Assembly: GCA_963210315.1 (NCBI GenBank)
Contig: OY723292.1
Coordinates: 682,001 to 746,000, forward strand
Reading direction: 5' to 3'
Length of the DNA stretch: 64,000 nucleotides
From: Rhynchopus euleeides
Taxonomy: Eukaryota > Euglenozoa > Diplonemea > Diplonemida > Diplonemidae
How positions within the stretch are numbered: position 1 is the first letter of the stretch; each line of letters begins with the position of its first letter. The translations under genes and the position numbers were made by a program. Positions 9,745 to 21,631 of this stretch are shown one piece after another. Under the pieces are notes generated by a model. The model ran no database searches. It saw only the letters and a list, made by a program, of their open reading frames with translations, and was not told the origin of the DNA.

Positions 9745-9982
9745 CTGTATTTTTTGTACTCTAATTATGGACTCTTCACAAATTTGTTAGGGAGGCGTTT
9801 AAATATTCTCATAATTACACGGGATAATTACACGCCCAGTATAATTATTTCTAGGCATTTTCTTAAGGTTTATCTTCTGGCGTGTAAATATGGCCATAAT
9901 TACACGCCACCCCAAAACAGGCCAAATCACACACACCCTAACAAATTTGTGACTCGTCCATAATTTTTGTACAAAAAAAAGC
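9745..9982. mobile_element. AT-rich TIR element (MITE-like)
   Basis: Inverted arms of about 40 bp: left TTTTTTGTACTCTAATTATG through CACAAATTTGTTAGGG, right the same inverted with a few mismatches. The interior is AT-rich with repeated ATAATTACACG motifs in both orientations. No coding potential. Confidence 0.55.
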
Positions 9983-9993
9983 CTAATTTCAGA

Positions 9994-10123
9994 AAATTAT
10001 GAGCCAGAAATTTTCACTTGAGTGAGTAGGGGGCACTCGTCTCTGTAAACCCACTCGCTTCGCTCGTGGGTTTAACCGACTCGTGACCCCTACTCACTCG
10101 CGTGAAATTATGGCTCATAATTT
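9994..10123. mobile_element. 130-bp foldback element
   Basis: Arms AAATTATGAGCC ... GAGTGAGTAGGGG and inverse, with a nested inner hairpin AACCCACTCG-CTTC-GCTCGTGGGTTT. Adjacent to the preceding AT-rich element. No gene. Confidence 0.5.
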
Positions 10124-13100
10124 AACTGCAATTATATGCTATTTTTTTCTGCGGGCATTTTTTTTCTTCGGGGAGGGGGGGGAAAAAATCAAGTGGCAAC
10201 ACAAAAATAAAATCAAAGGGTGGGTTTCGTCGTACGTTGTAATTGCTTTGCAACACCTTCCTCCTCCTTCTCCTCCTCCATTGGGCACACTGGTCTCTGC
10301 ATCTCGTGTGATTAAAGCATGGCTATCTCCGTTTGAAGAATAGCTACAGCACACGACACACGCTCACTCTGCCTCACAACCCACTCCAGTTCAGTTCTCC
10401 CACGCTCATTTCCACTTGGTGGTGGGAAATTTCACCCCTTCACTCTCTCACCACTTGGCGAAGGTCTTACACCCCTCCCTCTGTGCTGCACCTTTTTTCT
10501 AATGCCAATCCACCGAACCCCTTTTTATTATGTATTTGCGCCGCCACATTTTTTCCCGCTTGTTTTTCCCCCCTTTTTTTGCTGCAAAAAAATGCCGGTA
10601 TTTTTTTTACATATTCCTGCCGTTCGCAAGGGGGGTGGGGGGGCATTGGCGGGGGGGGAAACAGAGAAGGTGGAAGGGTGACAGGCGGTTGCTGGAAGAA
10701 GGGGCGGGAAGCCTGAAAGCGAAGGGAATGGAGAGGGGGCCCCCACCGTTCCCAACCCACCCACATCCCCCCCCACCACCTTCTTGCCCTCACCCAACTC
10801 GATCGTTGCTGGTTTCGTTGCGTTTTTTTGGATATAGCTGCCGCTATTTCACCCCCCCCCCCCCTCCCCCTCCTCGCACCACCAGCATCCTCTTCTTTAC
10901 CAACACCCCCATCCAGCGAGCCGCATCAAAACTGAAACAGCCGCTTGAAGGGAAGGTGGGGAACAAAATCCGATCAACAAAACAACAACGACAGATGCAT
11001 GTGTTCTTCTTAACGTTGCGGGGGGGGGGTAGGGGTGGGGGGAGGCATATTGTAAAAAAAATGTGTGTGGAGAAAGAAAGACCTGGGGACATGGATTTGG
11101 GATTGGGGGGGGATGGGGGAAGGAAGTGTCGTTTCGCGGCGGGTGCGCTGCGTTGCGTTGCATTGCATTGCAAAGTCAGCGCTGGGGGGGGGGGATATTT
11201 TAAAGAACCCGTCAATTCCCCCCCTCCCTCCCCATCTCTCCAGATCCATTGGGGAGGGGGGGGGGGGCAGGGGGGGTGGTTAGGTGCAGTGCAGTGGTGT
11301 GCCTTCGAAAGAACAACTGCATCCTTTTTCAACTGTAACAATCTTGTGGTGCCAAAAAAAAAACTGCACGCCCGGTGCTAGGGCACCCAAAAAGAGTGTG
11401 CGCCTGTCTCGTTTCGTTCATTTCTCCATCGAAAAAGGGGAGGGGAGTGAGGTGGTGGAGAAGGCGTCAGGAAAATGTGTGTGTTTTTTTTAATTTTTTT
11501 TGCTTGTGCAAAACCGCAGGGCAGGGGGATCAAAAAATTACAGAGTGTCTTGGGACAGCCATAAAACGGGGGAGTGGGGGAGGGCACACACGAAGGCACG
11601 CAACACACGCGAGGAGTGTGTGCCTGCCACCGGACGGCGCCATCATGGGGGGGGGGGGGACTTGAAGGGGGTGCGGGAAACAAAGAGATAACCTCAGAGA
11701 GTACAGTGTGTTTGCGCAGCATGCATACTTATTTTTTGTGCGCGCCTTAAAATACCCCCCCCCCCCCAGGGCATAGCTTCCGATAAGAATCCGACCCCTG
11801 GACCCCTCCGACCCCCGACCCCCCCTTAGCAAAACCCCCGCCCCCTCCCAAAAAACCGGGGGTTTCCCGAGGAAACGCGGTTCTCCCCCTCTCCTGCGTT
11901 GTTTGGGCTCCGTGCGGACCGTAGTGGGGTCACTTTGTTGGTGTAGGTGCCACAGAACACCTCTGAAATGCAGATATGGTTCATTGAGAAAGGGGGGGGG
12001 GGGTCGGAACCTCGGGGGGTCGGAATCCGTCTCACCTCAGTGAGTAGAAACGAAGGGAAAATGTTATAGAAAAATGCGGGGGATGGGAAGGGGTAAACGA
12101 AGCGAACAGAAGCAGCGTGTGCGAGAGAGAGAGAGAAAAAAAACACAAAGGTTGCCGAAGGTAAAGGTGGAAAAAAATGCAAAAAAAAAAGTGGGATTTC
12201 AAACAGGAAGAAGTGTGGGATTGGAGAGACTTGTGTGCCTATGTGCGCATTGCTTAGTCGGGAGTGAGGTGTGGTGAGAGAGAGAGAGAGAGACAGAGAG
12301 ATGCAGAGATCCGCGCTGTTTGATTTGGCTGAGAGACTTGCGTTGGCTGGAGCTTCAGGGAGCAGCACACCAGCGGAGACGCTGTCAAGCACTTGAGAGA
12401 GAAAGAGACACCGGTAGAAGGGTGTGGTGGTGTAAGGTTCCTCTTTACAGCGATAAAATCAGATCTCTCAACTCAAGCCCAAGCCAAGGCAAGCCAACAA
12501 GCAAGGGACAGGAGGTGTGTCCTTTGCTTGCCCGGCGGCACATCGGCCATACCGTGCGGCGGGTGCCGGTGGTGCCTGCACTTGCCCCCCTCCCCCCCAG
12601 AGTGATTCAAAAATCTTGTGCGTGAAACACCAACCGTTCTGGCGGGGGGGGAAAAAAGCAACGCCCAACACAACAGTAAAGAAGACACCCACCCTGTCAC
12701 CTCCAGGTTGGCACTCTCCCAGGGTATGGGACATCGTTAAGGCTTCAAACTGCATTGCATCGCACAGGGAGGAGGAAACGAAACGTGAACTCGCCAATTT
12801 GTGTGGTTTTTTTTCTGGGGGGGGGGGGAGGAAGAGGAAGAAGAGAGGCAGAGGAGAGTGAGGAAAAAAACACAGGCAGTGGGGGCCCTCGCTACCAAGT
12901 GTGACTGAGTGAGGAGAAGTGAGCCACGGCCCGCTTCCCCTCACTGGCTGACGAGCTGTGACGAGCTGTGACTGGTAGCGAAGGCCCCCAGTGGTGATTT
13001 TTTTAAAAAAATATATATGACATGCCGTGCAGGCACACCCCACACCTTGAATGGAATGAAAGGAGAAGACGGGCACAGCACAGACTCGCGCAAATCCTTA

Positions 13101-14627
13101 TTTTTCTCAATTTTTTTTGTTGCTGTAGTGTATAACGCATCGAGCATCATTGCCTCTTGACACATTGGCACACACACACATTGCACGTGAAAAATCTTTG
13201 CTATTTTTTTTTTATTCCAAGGAGTGCAGAAATGCATCAAAAAAACTCTCCATCATCCCTTGATGCAAAACCAACTCACATGGCAATTTGTGTACACCCT
13301 CCCCCAACTACGGCTGGGATCGGTGTTTGCGCGTTTCCTCTCCCCCACCCCTACCCCCCACCTCCCCAAGTGGCACTCGATTTGCCTCCAACACTCACTT
13401 CCCCGAGCAGGGCTTCAGCTGTGCCGCACTGTGTGGTGGCCGGGCCCAGTTTCACCCTAACAGGCGACGTCGAGTGCGCGGTCGGACGCATAAAGCAAGC
13501 CACACATCACGGCAGGGAAGAAGCAGTGGAAGGAGTGCACTGGGCAGACAGGACAGCCAAGGCGGAAGAGAGCGCGGGGAAGGGGAAGTCAGGAAAGCAC
13601 AGGGGTGGGGTGGGGTGGGGGGTGGGGGGGGGGGTGCAAAAAGCTGTAACAGAAAATTGGTGGGGTACAATACAAGGGGGAAGCTCGCGGGGGGGGGGGG
13701 GGGGGCGCAGAAGAAGGGTCGGTGTCGGTCGTCACATGGAGGAGAGGGGGGGGGGAGAGGGGGGGGGGCAGAGACGTGACAATACCATCCACCACCACCA
13801 CCACCACCGCCGAATATCCCCAATCGAAGCGAATAGAGTGAGCAGGTGCTTGCCTGTGGGGATGATTCAATTCGGTGCCGGTGTTGGTGAGGCGATGCCA
13901 CATCTCATTTGTGTTTTATGGTCACCTCAGGGGGGAGGGGGAGGGGGGGGGGGGCCGTTGCCCCTTCTTCTTGACACAGGGTCAAAAAATACCCCCCCCT
14001 CCTCCCTCCCTCCCCCCCCCACCACCCCCCCCCCCTTCATGATGTCGGAGTACGGGGGAGGGGGGGGGGGGGGATTTGCCGCGTTGCCGCTGCGCTTTTG
14101 CGCACCACCGCCCTCCCCCCCCCCCTGGGACGCGTGTATCCGGTGTACGGTTTTTCACTATTATGTGTCCCTCTCACACACCCCCCCCCACCCCCTCCCG
14201 TGCTTTGGCGAAGCTGTGGTCATCATTATCAAAAAAAGGGGTATTTTCAAACGCATCTCATCTCGTATCGCCTCCGTGTTCAGAAGGTATAACCCACAGC
14301 TGCGTCGCTGCAGCGTGGTGTACGGGGGAGGGAGATACTTAATGTGAATCCGGAAAATATGGGGTGCGGAAAGGGGAGGAGGGAGAGAGAGAGAGGGGGG
14401 GGCGGCACAGGTGTGGAATTAGGTGCACAGTATGCATCCACCCCCCCTCCCATCCCAGACCCCTCCCCCACCACCCCCACCTTCTTCCGCTCAGCCTGTT
14501 TTTGTTTTCTGTTCCGCGCTGGGTTTTTTTCACCCCCCCCCCCCGTCTCTGTTATCCTGAGGTGGATGCCAGGGCAACAGCCGCGGGGCCTAACATCACC
14601 TCACAGTGCGAAACCTGCAAAACCCAC
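10124..14627. other. Gene-free, G/C-homopolymer-rich intergenic tract
   Basis: Very low complexity: dozens of G or C runs of 7-18 bases, A/T runs and (GA)n tracts (for example 12285-12300). Open frames on both strands are proline-, glycine- or serine-rich artefacts with no family resemblance. The one structured feature is foldback H1 at 12881-12989. The tract lies 3' of the scaffold gene. Confidence 0.6.
12881..12989. mobile_element. Hairpin element H1 with 3-bp target duplication
   Basis: A 109-bp element with ends GGGGGCCCTCGCTACCA and (inverted) GGGGGCCTTCGCTACCA, flanked by AGT on both sides. In inverted orientation it aligns over its whole length with H3 at 43840-43948, including the doubled CACAGCTCGT motif. 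Confidence 0.7.
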
Positions 14628-17600
14628 TCAGTTCCTGCTCCGCACGCTGCTCCTCCCAGGGGAGATCGCGCACAGGGAGGTGTCCATGGTGCGGCAGGGG
14701 TGGCGCACAGTCCCGACCGACCTCCCAGGGGGGGTCGGCGAGGAGGACGGGAGCACCCGGACAGTGACAAACTCGTCGGACTGGGTCTGGTAGAAAGTGA
14801 GGGTCACCTCGGGAGCCGGGCCAGGCTTGGAGAGCATGCGCGCCACACGCCTGAAGTCGTCCATCTGGCGGACGGGGCAGGTGTGGATGCAGCCGTGGAT
14901 GTCGGTGTACTTCACCTCCTTCAGCACGTCACCCGGCTGGATCCGCTGCTCGAGCTGCGCGACGGGGCCGTCATCCAGCACCTCCACGACCTTCGCCCCG
15001 TCCACTGCGTCCCACTGGTAGCCATACTGGATGCCGTCCGAAAGGTGCAGGCCGAAGAGGATGTGCTGCGGGATCTCGTCCACCTGGCGCACGGCTGTCC
15101 TCTCGTTGAGGTCCTCCTCGCGGGCGTGGATGTCAGCCTCACGCTCGTCGAGGGAGCGGGCGCGGTCATCCAGGTCACGCTTGCGCTCCTCCACCTCGCG
15201 CAGCACGTCGCGCATGCCCACCTCGAGGGTCTTCAGGCGGCGGATCTGCGTCCCCAGGGACTCAATGCTGTCGCCATCCACAGTGGTGGATGCGGTGTAC
15301 AGCCTGTTGTCGACGAAGACATCTGCGCTGCTCGTCCCGAAGAGGTTCCCCATGCGCACCAGGGCACGCCAGACGTAGCGGGCGCCGGGCACCGGCTTGA
15401 CACCCTCCACAACCTCGCAGTTCACCATCGCCTTCAGCTCGGGCATCTTCATGTCGCGGCGGCGGCGGTCCTGCGAGGGGTCGTCGCTGTTGACGCACAC
15501 CATGACAGGGATGATGGCGCCGGGCACCACGGGGTCCTGGGTGAAACGCACGCAGAACTTCGGCACGGGGTGTGCCTTGTCCTCCTGCGGCACAACCTCC
15601 CCGGGGATGTCGAGCGGCTCGGCGGAGACGCGCACCTTCTTGGCGAGGGTCTTGCCCTCGAAGTCAACAGTCACGCCCGCCGTTGTGTGCGTGCTTTCCT
15701 TCGAGGTGCGCAGCGTGGTGACGTAGTGGCTCTCGTCGCCCTCCACGCGGCGCAGCGGCAGCAGGGTGCCCGAGGTCCCCAGGGGGGTCAGGCGGAAGGC
15801 CGTCGGCTCCGGCCCGGGCGTGGCACGCCCGTCGGCATCGCAGGTCACCAGCGAGATGTGGATGGTCTCCCCGGCAGGCACGACAGAGGGCTCCACCTTG
15901 AGGATGGTCTGCGTGGGGTCCACGGGCTCAGGGCGGCTGACGTGCACCGTGCCGCTCCCGATCTCCACGCCGCCCATCGTGACGGACACACCGCAGCGGC
16001 CCGCCTCTGCAGGGATGAAGCGCCCGACGAACACCTGGGAGGCGCCCTCGGCCAGCTCCGGCTGCTCCAGCAGGGTGGTGCTGCCCTTCGGGGTGAACTG
16101 CGGAGTGGGTGCGGGGTGCTCGGCGTTGGCCGGCAGCGGGACCCAGTAGCTGTTGCGGGCGGTCACGTAGACACGCACCTCCTCCCCCTCGACAGCAGGG
16201 TCCGGCGTGCAGTAGACGGTGGTGGAGTTGGGGTCCCACTCCTTGTCGTTGCGGGAGTCAGCGATCAGCTTGGAGGACCCGCGCGACGCGTCGGTGCCGC
16301 CCTTCAACATCACCTCCAACCCGATGTAGTCGCGGGGCGTGCCCTGTGCCGTGACGCCCTCCACCGCCACGCGGGTGTGGTACACGGGGGTACCGCGGAT
16401 CTGCTGCAGCGGGTTGACCAGCTTGAGCCCCTGCGCCGTGGTGTAGGCTGTCACCTTGAACTGGTCGACAGGGATGATGCACTCACGCGCCGGCAGCAGG
16501 GTGCCCGGCTCACGCACCACGATGGTGACATCCATCGTCTCACCCACGGCGACGATGTTCGGGGTGCACGACACGGTGAACCTCGGCTTGCGCTCCTCGA
16601 ACTCCACAGCGTCGACAGAGGCAGGCGACGGGATGGGGACGTGCGACGTCGTCAGGAAGGTGTGCCCCCTGAACAGCACACGGAACCCGCTGCGGCCCTC
16701 AGCAGGCGTCAGGTAGGACGAGTGGAAGCACGAGCTGGCGCGGTCCCTGTTCAGCACATCCTCGATGAGGAAGTCCTGCCCGATGACACACCCGCCCGTG
16801 GGGGGGAACGTCACCTGCTGCACCTTGAACTCCTCCTTGTGCACCCCGCGCACGGGCTGCCGGGTGCTGTCGCACGTCGTCACCACCAGGTGCAGCTCCT
16901 GGCCCACGGGGCACGGGTCAGGGTAGCACGCAACGAGGGTGTTGTCAACGCACACCGTCCCGACAACATCGGTGTCGTCGGGGGAGACAATCGTCTCGAG
17001 GGTGTCCTCCAGCCTGTGGTGTGGTTGTGGCATGGAGCGTGCCGCCTGCCACTCAGCAAAGCGTAGCTGCAACACATTAGTCAACAAACATCGTGCCTCA
17101 GACGAGACACATTATCAAGAGAATGCCTTTGCCCTCATTACAAGCTTCCCCCCATTTGCCCCGCAACCCTTTGCTGCCGTGCAACATAACACAGTGCCTT
17201 GCCTTGCTTCGTAGGGCATACTCAGTGAGCTCGGTCACCTTCTCCTGCACACAGCTCTCGGCGGCGCGCAGCTTCTTCTGCAGGGCAATCTCGTCGCTGT
17301 GCTTGACAGACACGATCTGAAGGGGTGGGTGGGGTTGGAGAGGGGAGGGGAGGGAGAGCAAGGCAATCAAGGCAGCGCCGGGCTGAACAAAGACATAACC
17401 ATAAACCCACAGATCCCGCAAATCCAATGAAGGCAAAGAATGGCATTCACGATATCATCCTCCCCGCCTATGGTTCTCTTCAGATGCATCGAGGCTTCGT
17501 GCCCCTCCGACACCGCAGCAAGAATCATGGCACTGCGCGGAACAACCGAACATACCTGCTTGGCCTTGTGGATGACAACGTCCTTCGCCTCGAGCTGCGA

Positions 17601-19600
17601 CACAAGGGCGTCGTAGTCGGGGCACAGCTTGTCGAAGCTCTCCCAGCGCTTCGTGCGCTCGATCAGCACCTCCAGCTCCGCACGCAGGTGGCTGATCTCC
17701 AGCGTGAGGCGCGCGTGCTTCGCGTCAGCCTCCTTGGCGTTGGAGTCGAGGGTGTCGGTGAGGCGCTGTGGCGGTGCGGTTGTGTTGAGCAGCAGGGGGT
17801 GGGGGAGGGGCAGCAGCCCCACCGCAACACACGCCCACAACAAGGGTAGGTTCCGAACGAACCCTGATGCTGACTCCACACTCTCTCGAGTATTGTGGCC
17901 ACCTCGCTGGGAGGCGGCCTTCGGTCTGACAATCGGCTCCGTATCATCACACCACCCCGCCTGACCTCCCACTCGCAGCCTCGGGTGAAAAAAGGATCCA
18001 GAGCTGAAAGCTTGCTTTTCTCGTTCTCTCGTGAATATGTTTTGTAGTTTTTTTTACCCCCACCTGCATATGTACTCCCACCCCCTGCAAAGCAACGCTG
18101 TAAAGGTTTTCTTGCCCATACGTGAGTGTGGTCCTTCTCCTCCGAGAGCACGCGCTGGGCGTTGTTCAGCTCATCCTTGGCACGGGTGGCACGTGCCGTC
18201 TCGTCGCGCACCATGGTGTCGCGCACGCGGATGTCGTTCTGGAAGTTCTCGATCTTGGTGGCCATGTCGCGGGTGGAGTCGTCCAGGGCACGCTTGGCCT
18301 CCTCAGCCGCAAGGATCTCGTCCTGCAGGCCCTTGATCTGCTTGTTGGCGTCGTCGAGCCACGCCTGCACCTCGGAGTAAGCATCCTTGGCGTGCTTCTT
18401 CTGCAGGCTCTCGTCCTCCAGGGAGTGCTCCAGGTCGCGCGTCTTCGTCTGAGACTCCAGCAGCTGCGTCCGCACGGTGTTCATCGTCTCCGCGTGCTCC
18501 TCGATGAGGCGCTCGAACTCACGCTTCCGCTTCTCCAGAGACTCGGTCTCCTTCTTCTTGAGGGCCAGGAACTTCTCCTCGATGATCTTGGTCTCCTTCG
18601 AGTCGTACTTGTACTGGAACCGCCCCTGCCCCTTCGTCAGGTGCGAGATGTGCGCGCGCTGCACCTGCCCCAAGTCGTTCAGCTTCTCCACAGCCTCCCA
18701 CAGGCGGTTCTCGTTGTCCGTCCGGCGGGGCACGTTCTTCACACGCATGGCAACCTGTGTGGCGGGAGACGGGGTGAGTGTGTGCAGCAGACCCAACGGG
18801 CCCACAGAGGCTTGGGCAACACGGCCCCAACACTCTACCCAACAACACCCACCCCTGCACGCAGGCTCCTTTGAGAATCTCGGTCTCCTAACATATCGAG
18901 ACCACCTCGAAGGGCACAGGGTCCGTATTGGTAGAGTGACAGACGGCACTGTCCACTCGTTTGTGTTGTGGGGGAAAGTTCGCACACAGCACGCACAAGA
19001 CACACGTTGCAGACTCGTGCTGCAGGATCCTGCAGCTGACATGGTTCAAACGGCGGGGATGGCTGGCTTGCACCCCTCATTGCACTGTTGGCATACGCTG
19101 TTGTACTGCTGGTCCACTTGGCTCAGGTCGTGCGGCGCGCGCGTCTTCTTCTGAGGCAGGGTGTGTGGGAATGGGGCAATCCGGCACATCGTTTGCCACA
19201 CGCTGTGTGCCACAGAACACCCATGCAAAACACACACCACACACAGCCTGCTGCACATTATCCCAATGCGCCGCATCCAACAGGACAGACACCCTGCTTG
19301 GCATGAAAAGCCTGAATAACCATCAGATGCAGAGCACACTCTACGCAAGTAACGCAACCCAACCACCCAACCACCCAACCTGCCATCCTCTCTCCCTCCT
19401 CGCAATACCTCGTGGCCGCGCCCACGCATGGTCGGCGTGGCCGAAGCGGTGCGGCGGCCAGCATCATGCTGCTCAGCAGGCACCGCTTGCGCGTCAGCGA
19501 ACTTGTCAGCAATGTGTTCCCTCATCAGGTCCGACTGCCTCCGGGCCATCTTCCCACGGAAGACGGCCTGGATCTTGGTTGCGGCCTCTGAGTCAGCCAT
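14628..19600 (-). CDS. IQ / coiled-coil / Ig-like / PDZ-like scaffold protein (6 exons)
   Basis: Six exons (19600-19409, 19150-19097, 18754-18122, 17765-17556, 17316-17222, 17013-14628) give 3570 coding bases and 1189 residues. Donors read GTATTG, GTATGC, GTATGG, GTATGT, GTATGC; acceptors end in CTCAG, ACACAG, CCACAG, TTCAG, CCACAG. The first four introns are phase 0 and the last is phase 2. An IQ motif (ATKIQAVFRGKMARR, residues 7-21) should bind calmodulin or a light chain. Residues ~90-400 are a long charged coiled coil (FLALKKKETESLEKRKREF; SHLRAELEVLIERTKRW). Residues ~400-980 are a run of about five beta-rich Ig/filamin-like units, recognisable by repeated P..V..GE(T/E) strand starts such as SVVPAGETIHISLV and DPAVEGEEVRVYVT. 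A second short coiled coil (~985-1033) precedes a PDZ-like domain containing VEVLDDGPVAQLEQRIQPGD. This looks like a cytoskeletal or flagellar scaffold; the function is inference. Confidence 0.75.
17014..17221 (-). other. Intron 5 of scaffold gene (phase 2)
   Basis: Donor GTATGC after ACTGA; acceptor ACCACACCACAG. A nearer acceptor (GTTGCAG at 17071) would be out of phase; only the downstream CCACAG keeps the ELEDTLETIVS frame. Confidence 0.7.
17317..17555 (-). other. Intron 4 of scaffold gene
   Basis: Donor CAG|GTATGT and acceptor ACCCCTTCAG, phase 0. Contains in-frame stops. Confidence 0.8.
17766..18121 (-). other. Intron 3 of scaffold gene
   Basis: Donor CAC|GTATGG and acceptor CACCGCCACAG, phase 0. 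Breaks a continuous coiled coil. Confidence 0.8.
18755..19096 (-). other. Intron 2 of scaffold gene
   Basis: Donor AGC|GTATGC and acceptor TCCCGCCACACAG, phase 0. Confidence 0.75.
19151..19408 (-). other. Intron 1 of scaffold gene
   Basis: Donor GAG|GTATTG and acceptor CCCTGCCTCAG, phase 0. The following exon is only 54 bp. Confidence 0.7.
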
Positions 19601-20481
19601 CTTCAGTTGGATGACAGTCCTGGGATCTCCAGAGTGAAGGAAAGGGGGGCGTGTGGTGGCGTGGGAGGTGCAGGCGGGGCTCAGGGTTCAGACACATCCA
19701 TGCCTAGGCAGCACACGACAATCGAAATTGGGGGGTGGTGGTGGTTTGGGCATGCAAATGCAAGCGTTTTGCGGGGAGGGTGGGGAGGGTGTGGGGGGTG
19801 GAGGCAGACATGCTCCCAGGAAGCGCAGGCCAGGGTGTGAAATGGGGAAATAACTCAAGCTTCTGGCAAGCTCAGCGTTACTCCCCCATTTTTCGAGGAT
19901 CTAATCTTGACACGCGAATAGACGGGGCAGCCCGTGCATGCGCCTGGGGTGGCACAAGCCCAGGCCATTGAGACGGGGCTGGGTCCGCCACCGCCACCAC
20001 CACCACCACCCAGCAACACGGTGGTAGTGGGAGGAGAGGTGGGCAGAGCACAAAGCCTTGGGCACCAGCAGGTTGAGAAGTATACACCATACACCACGGA
20101 ATAGAATAGTTATAGGGGTTCATTTTCTTTCGGGAGAAGAGAGGGAGGGGGAGAGAGGGAGAGAGGTGGGTCAGCAGGGGGCAGCAGGGGGTAGCAGGGA
20201 TATTTTTCTCTTTTTCGTGTCGTCACGACACACCAGGTGGGATGCAGAGGGGGGAAGAGGGGCGGCGGGGTCTGAGATCAGACAGAGCAGCAGCAGCAGC
20301 AGTGTGTCGGGGGGGGGGGGGAGGGGGGTGCCATCTGCAACCCCAGGCACCTTTGTAGTGCACAGGAGGCTTGCAAAAGGGTTTGGTTTGCATATTGAAT
20401 CAGCAGGCCCTGGCACCGGACAGAGAGCATCCGCGAATCAAGACAGCTGCGCGGCGGGGGCGGGGGGTGGGGGGGGGGGTA
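19601..20481. other. Intergenic, low complexity
   Basis: Upstream of the scaffold gene. G-rich tracts, (ACC)n near 19990-20015 and (CAG)n near 20290 are visible. No gene. The last bases before the scaffold ATG read CCAACTGAAG|ATG on the minus strand, a possible trans-splice acceptor. Confidence 0.45.
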
Positions 20482-21629
20482 GGGGGGGTCAAATGGGGGT
20501 GACAAACACGATTTTTCAAAAAACCGGCGCAGAGGCCCCAAAGCCCCCGTAAACCCTCCAAACCCCCCCAGATCGGTCCGGAAACCCATCGAACCCCACT
20601 TTTCCACCATTCCGGGCACCTCAGGTGCCCGAATTGGGGTACCTAAATTTTGTGCCACCGTTTGGTACCGTACAGTGCCACTGTGTGGGAGGTTGGAAAA
20701 GAAAATGCCCCAACACACCACATCTGAGGGTTGCAATGCATGTTGCTTGCCAACCACGTCATCCGGTGGGTGTCAGGCGCTATGTAGGTGGCATCAGCCA
20801 GGTCTTCGATGTGTTCTGGCTTGTATATGTACCTCCCTGCCTGCGGCACAGGCACTGCCTTTGTCCCCCACACCAGCCACAGAGAGCGTATTGTACTCGG
20901 TCCACGGTTGCTGATTCATTGTGATGCGTTGTATCCTCGAGTGAACGTCACACACTAGTGACACCACCACCCGCCATCCGAGAGCTGTATTGACTTTGCG
21001 CGCTTCCGTTGCATTCACCTCGCCACGCATATTGCACTGTTCAGTACCAGTGCTCTTGGGCCAGGCAAAGTAGACCGCAGCAAGTACCAATTCTGGCACA
21101 ATGGGTACCACGACAGCGCACTTCGTGTGTTCCCGGAATGTACAGCTCGTGTTGCAACAGTCGTTGTCAACACATCCCGGTTGTGGAGCACTGCTGCACA
21201 GGAATCACACGACCATCTGGACTTGTTCCGTACCTACAGGCAGCCTCCCGGTGCATGGTGGCAGGGAGGTACATATACAAGCCAGAACTCATCGAAGACC
21301 TGGCTAATGCCACCTACATAGCGCCTGACACCCACCGGATGACGTGGTTGGCAAGCAACATGCATTGCAACCCTCAGATGTGGTGTATTGGGGCATTTTC
21401 TTTTCCAACCTCCCACACAGTGGCACTGTCCGGTACCAAACGGTGGCACAAAATTTAGGTACCCCAATTCGGGCACCTGAGGTGCCCGGAATGGTGGAAA
21501 AGTGGGGTTCGATGGGTTTCCGGACCGATCTGGGGGGATTTGGAGGGTTTACGGGGGCTTTGGGGCCTCTGCGCCGGTTTTTTGAAAAATCGTGTTTGTC
21601 CACGTAAAAGGGTGGCATTTGACCCCCCC
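20482..21629. mobile_element. Foldback element B, copy 1
   Basis: 1148 bp flanked by TA on both sides. The termini are GGGGGGGTCAAAT and its inverse. The inverted arms are about 360 bp long (20482-20840 and about 21262-21629) and nearly identical, apart from a short difference close to the ends. The ~420-bp centre is unique. A second copy lies at 26663-27809 with very few differences. A 2-bp TA duplication fits the Tc1/mariner style, but no transposase is present. Open frames in the arms are mirror images of each other and look non-coding. Confidence 0.8.
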
Positions 21630-21631
21630 TA

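Noticed and set aside
11826..12392. 188-residue minus-strand frame with Ser-Leu repeats
   Set aside because: Comes from a (GA)n tract and homopolymers; no family resemblance.
14364..17066. 900-residue plus-strand open frame opposite the scaffold gene
   Set aside because: It is His/Arg/Gly/Leu-rich shadow of GC-rich third positions. The minus strand has the ordered Ig-like and PDZ-like pattern and consistent introns.
17071..17087. GTTGCAG as the acceptor of scaffold exon 6
   Set aside because: It is phase 0 while the GTATGC donor leaves phase 2; the CCACAG at 17014-17019 restores the frame.
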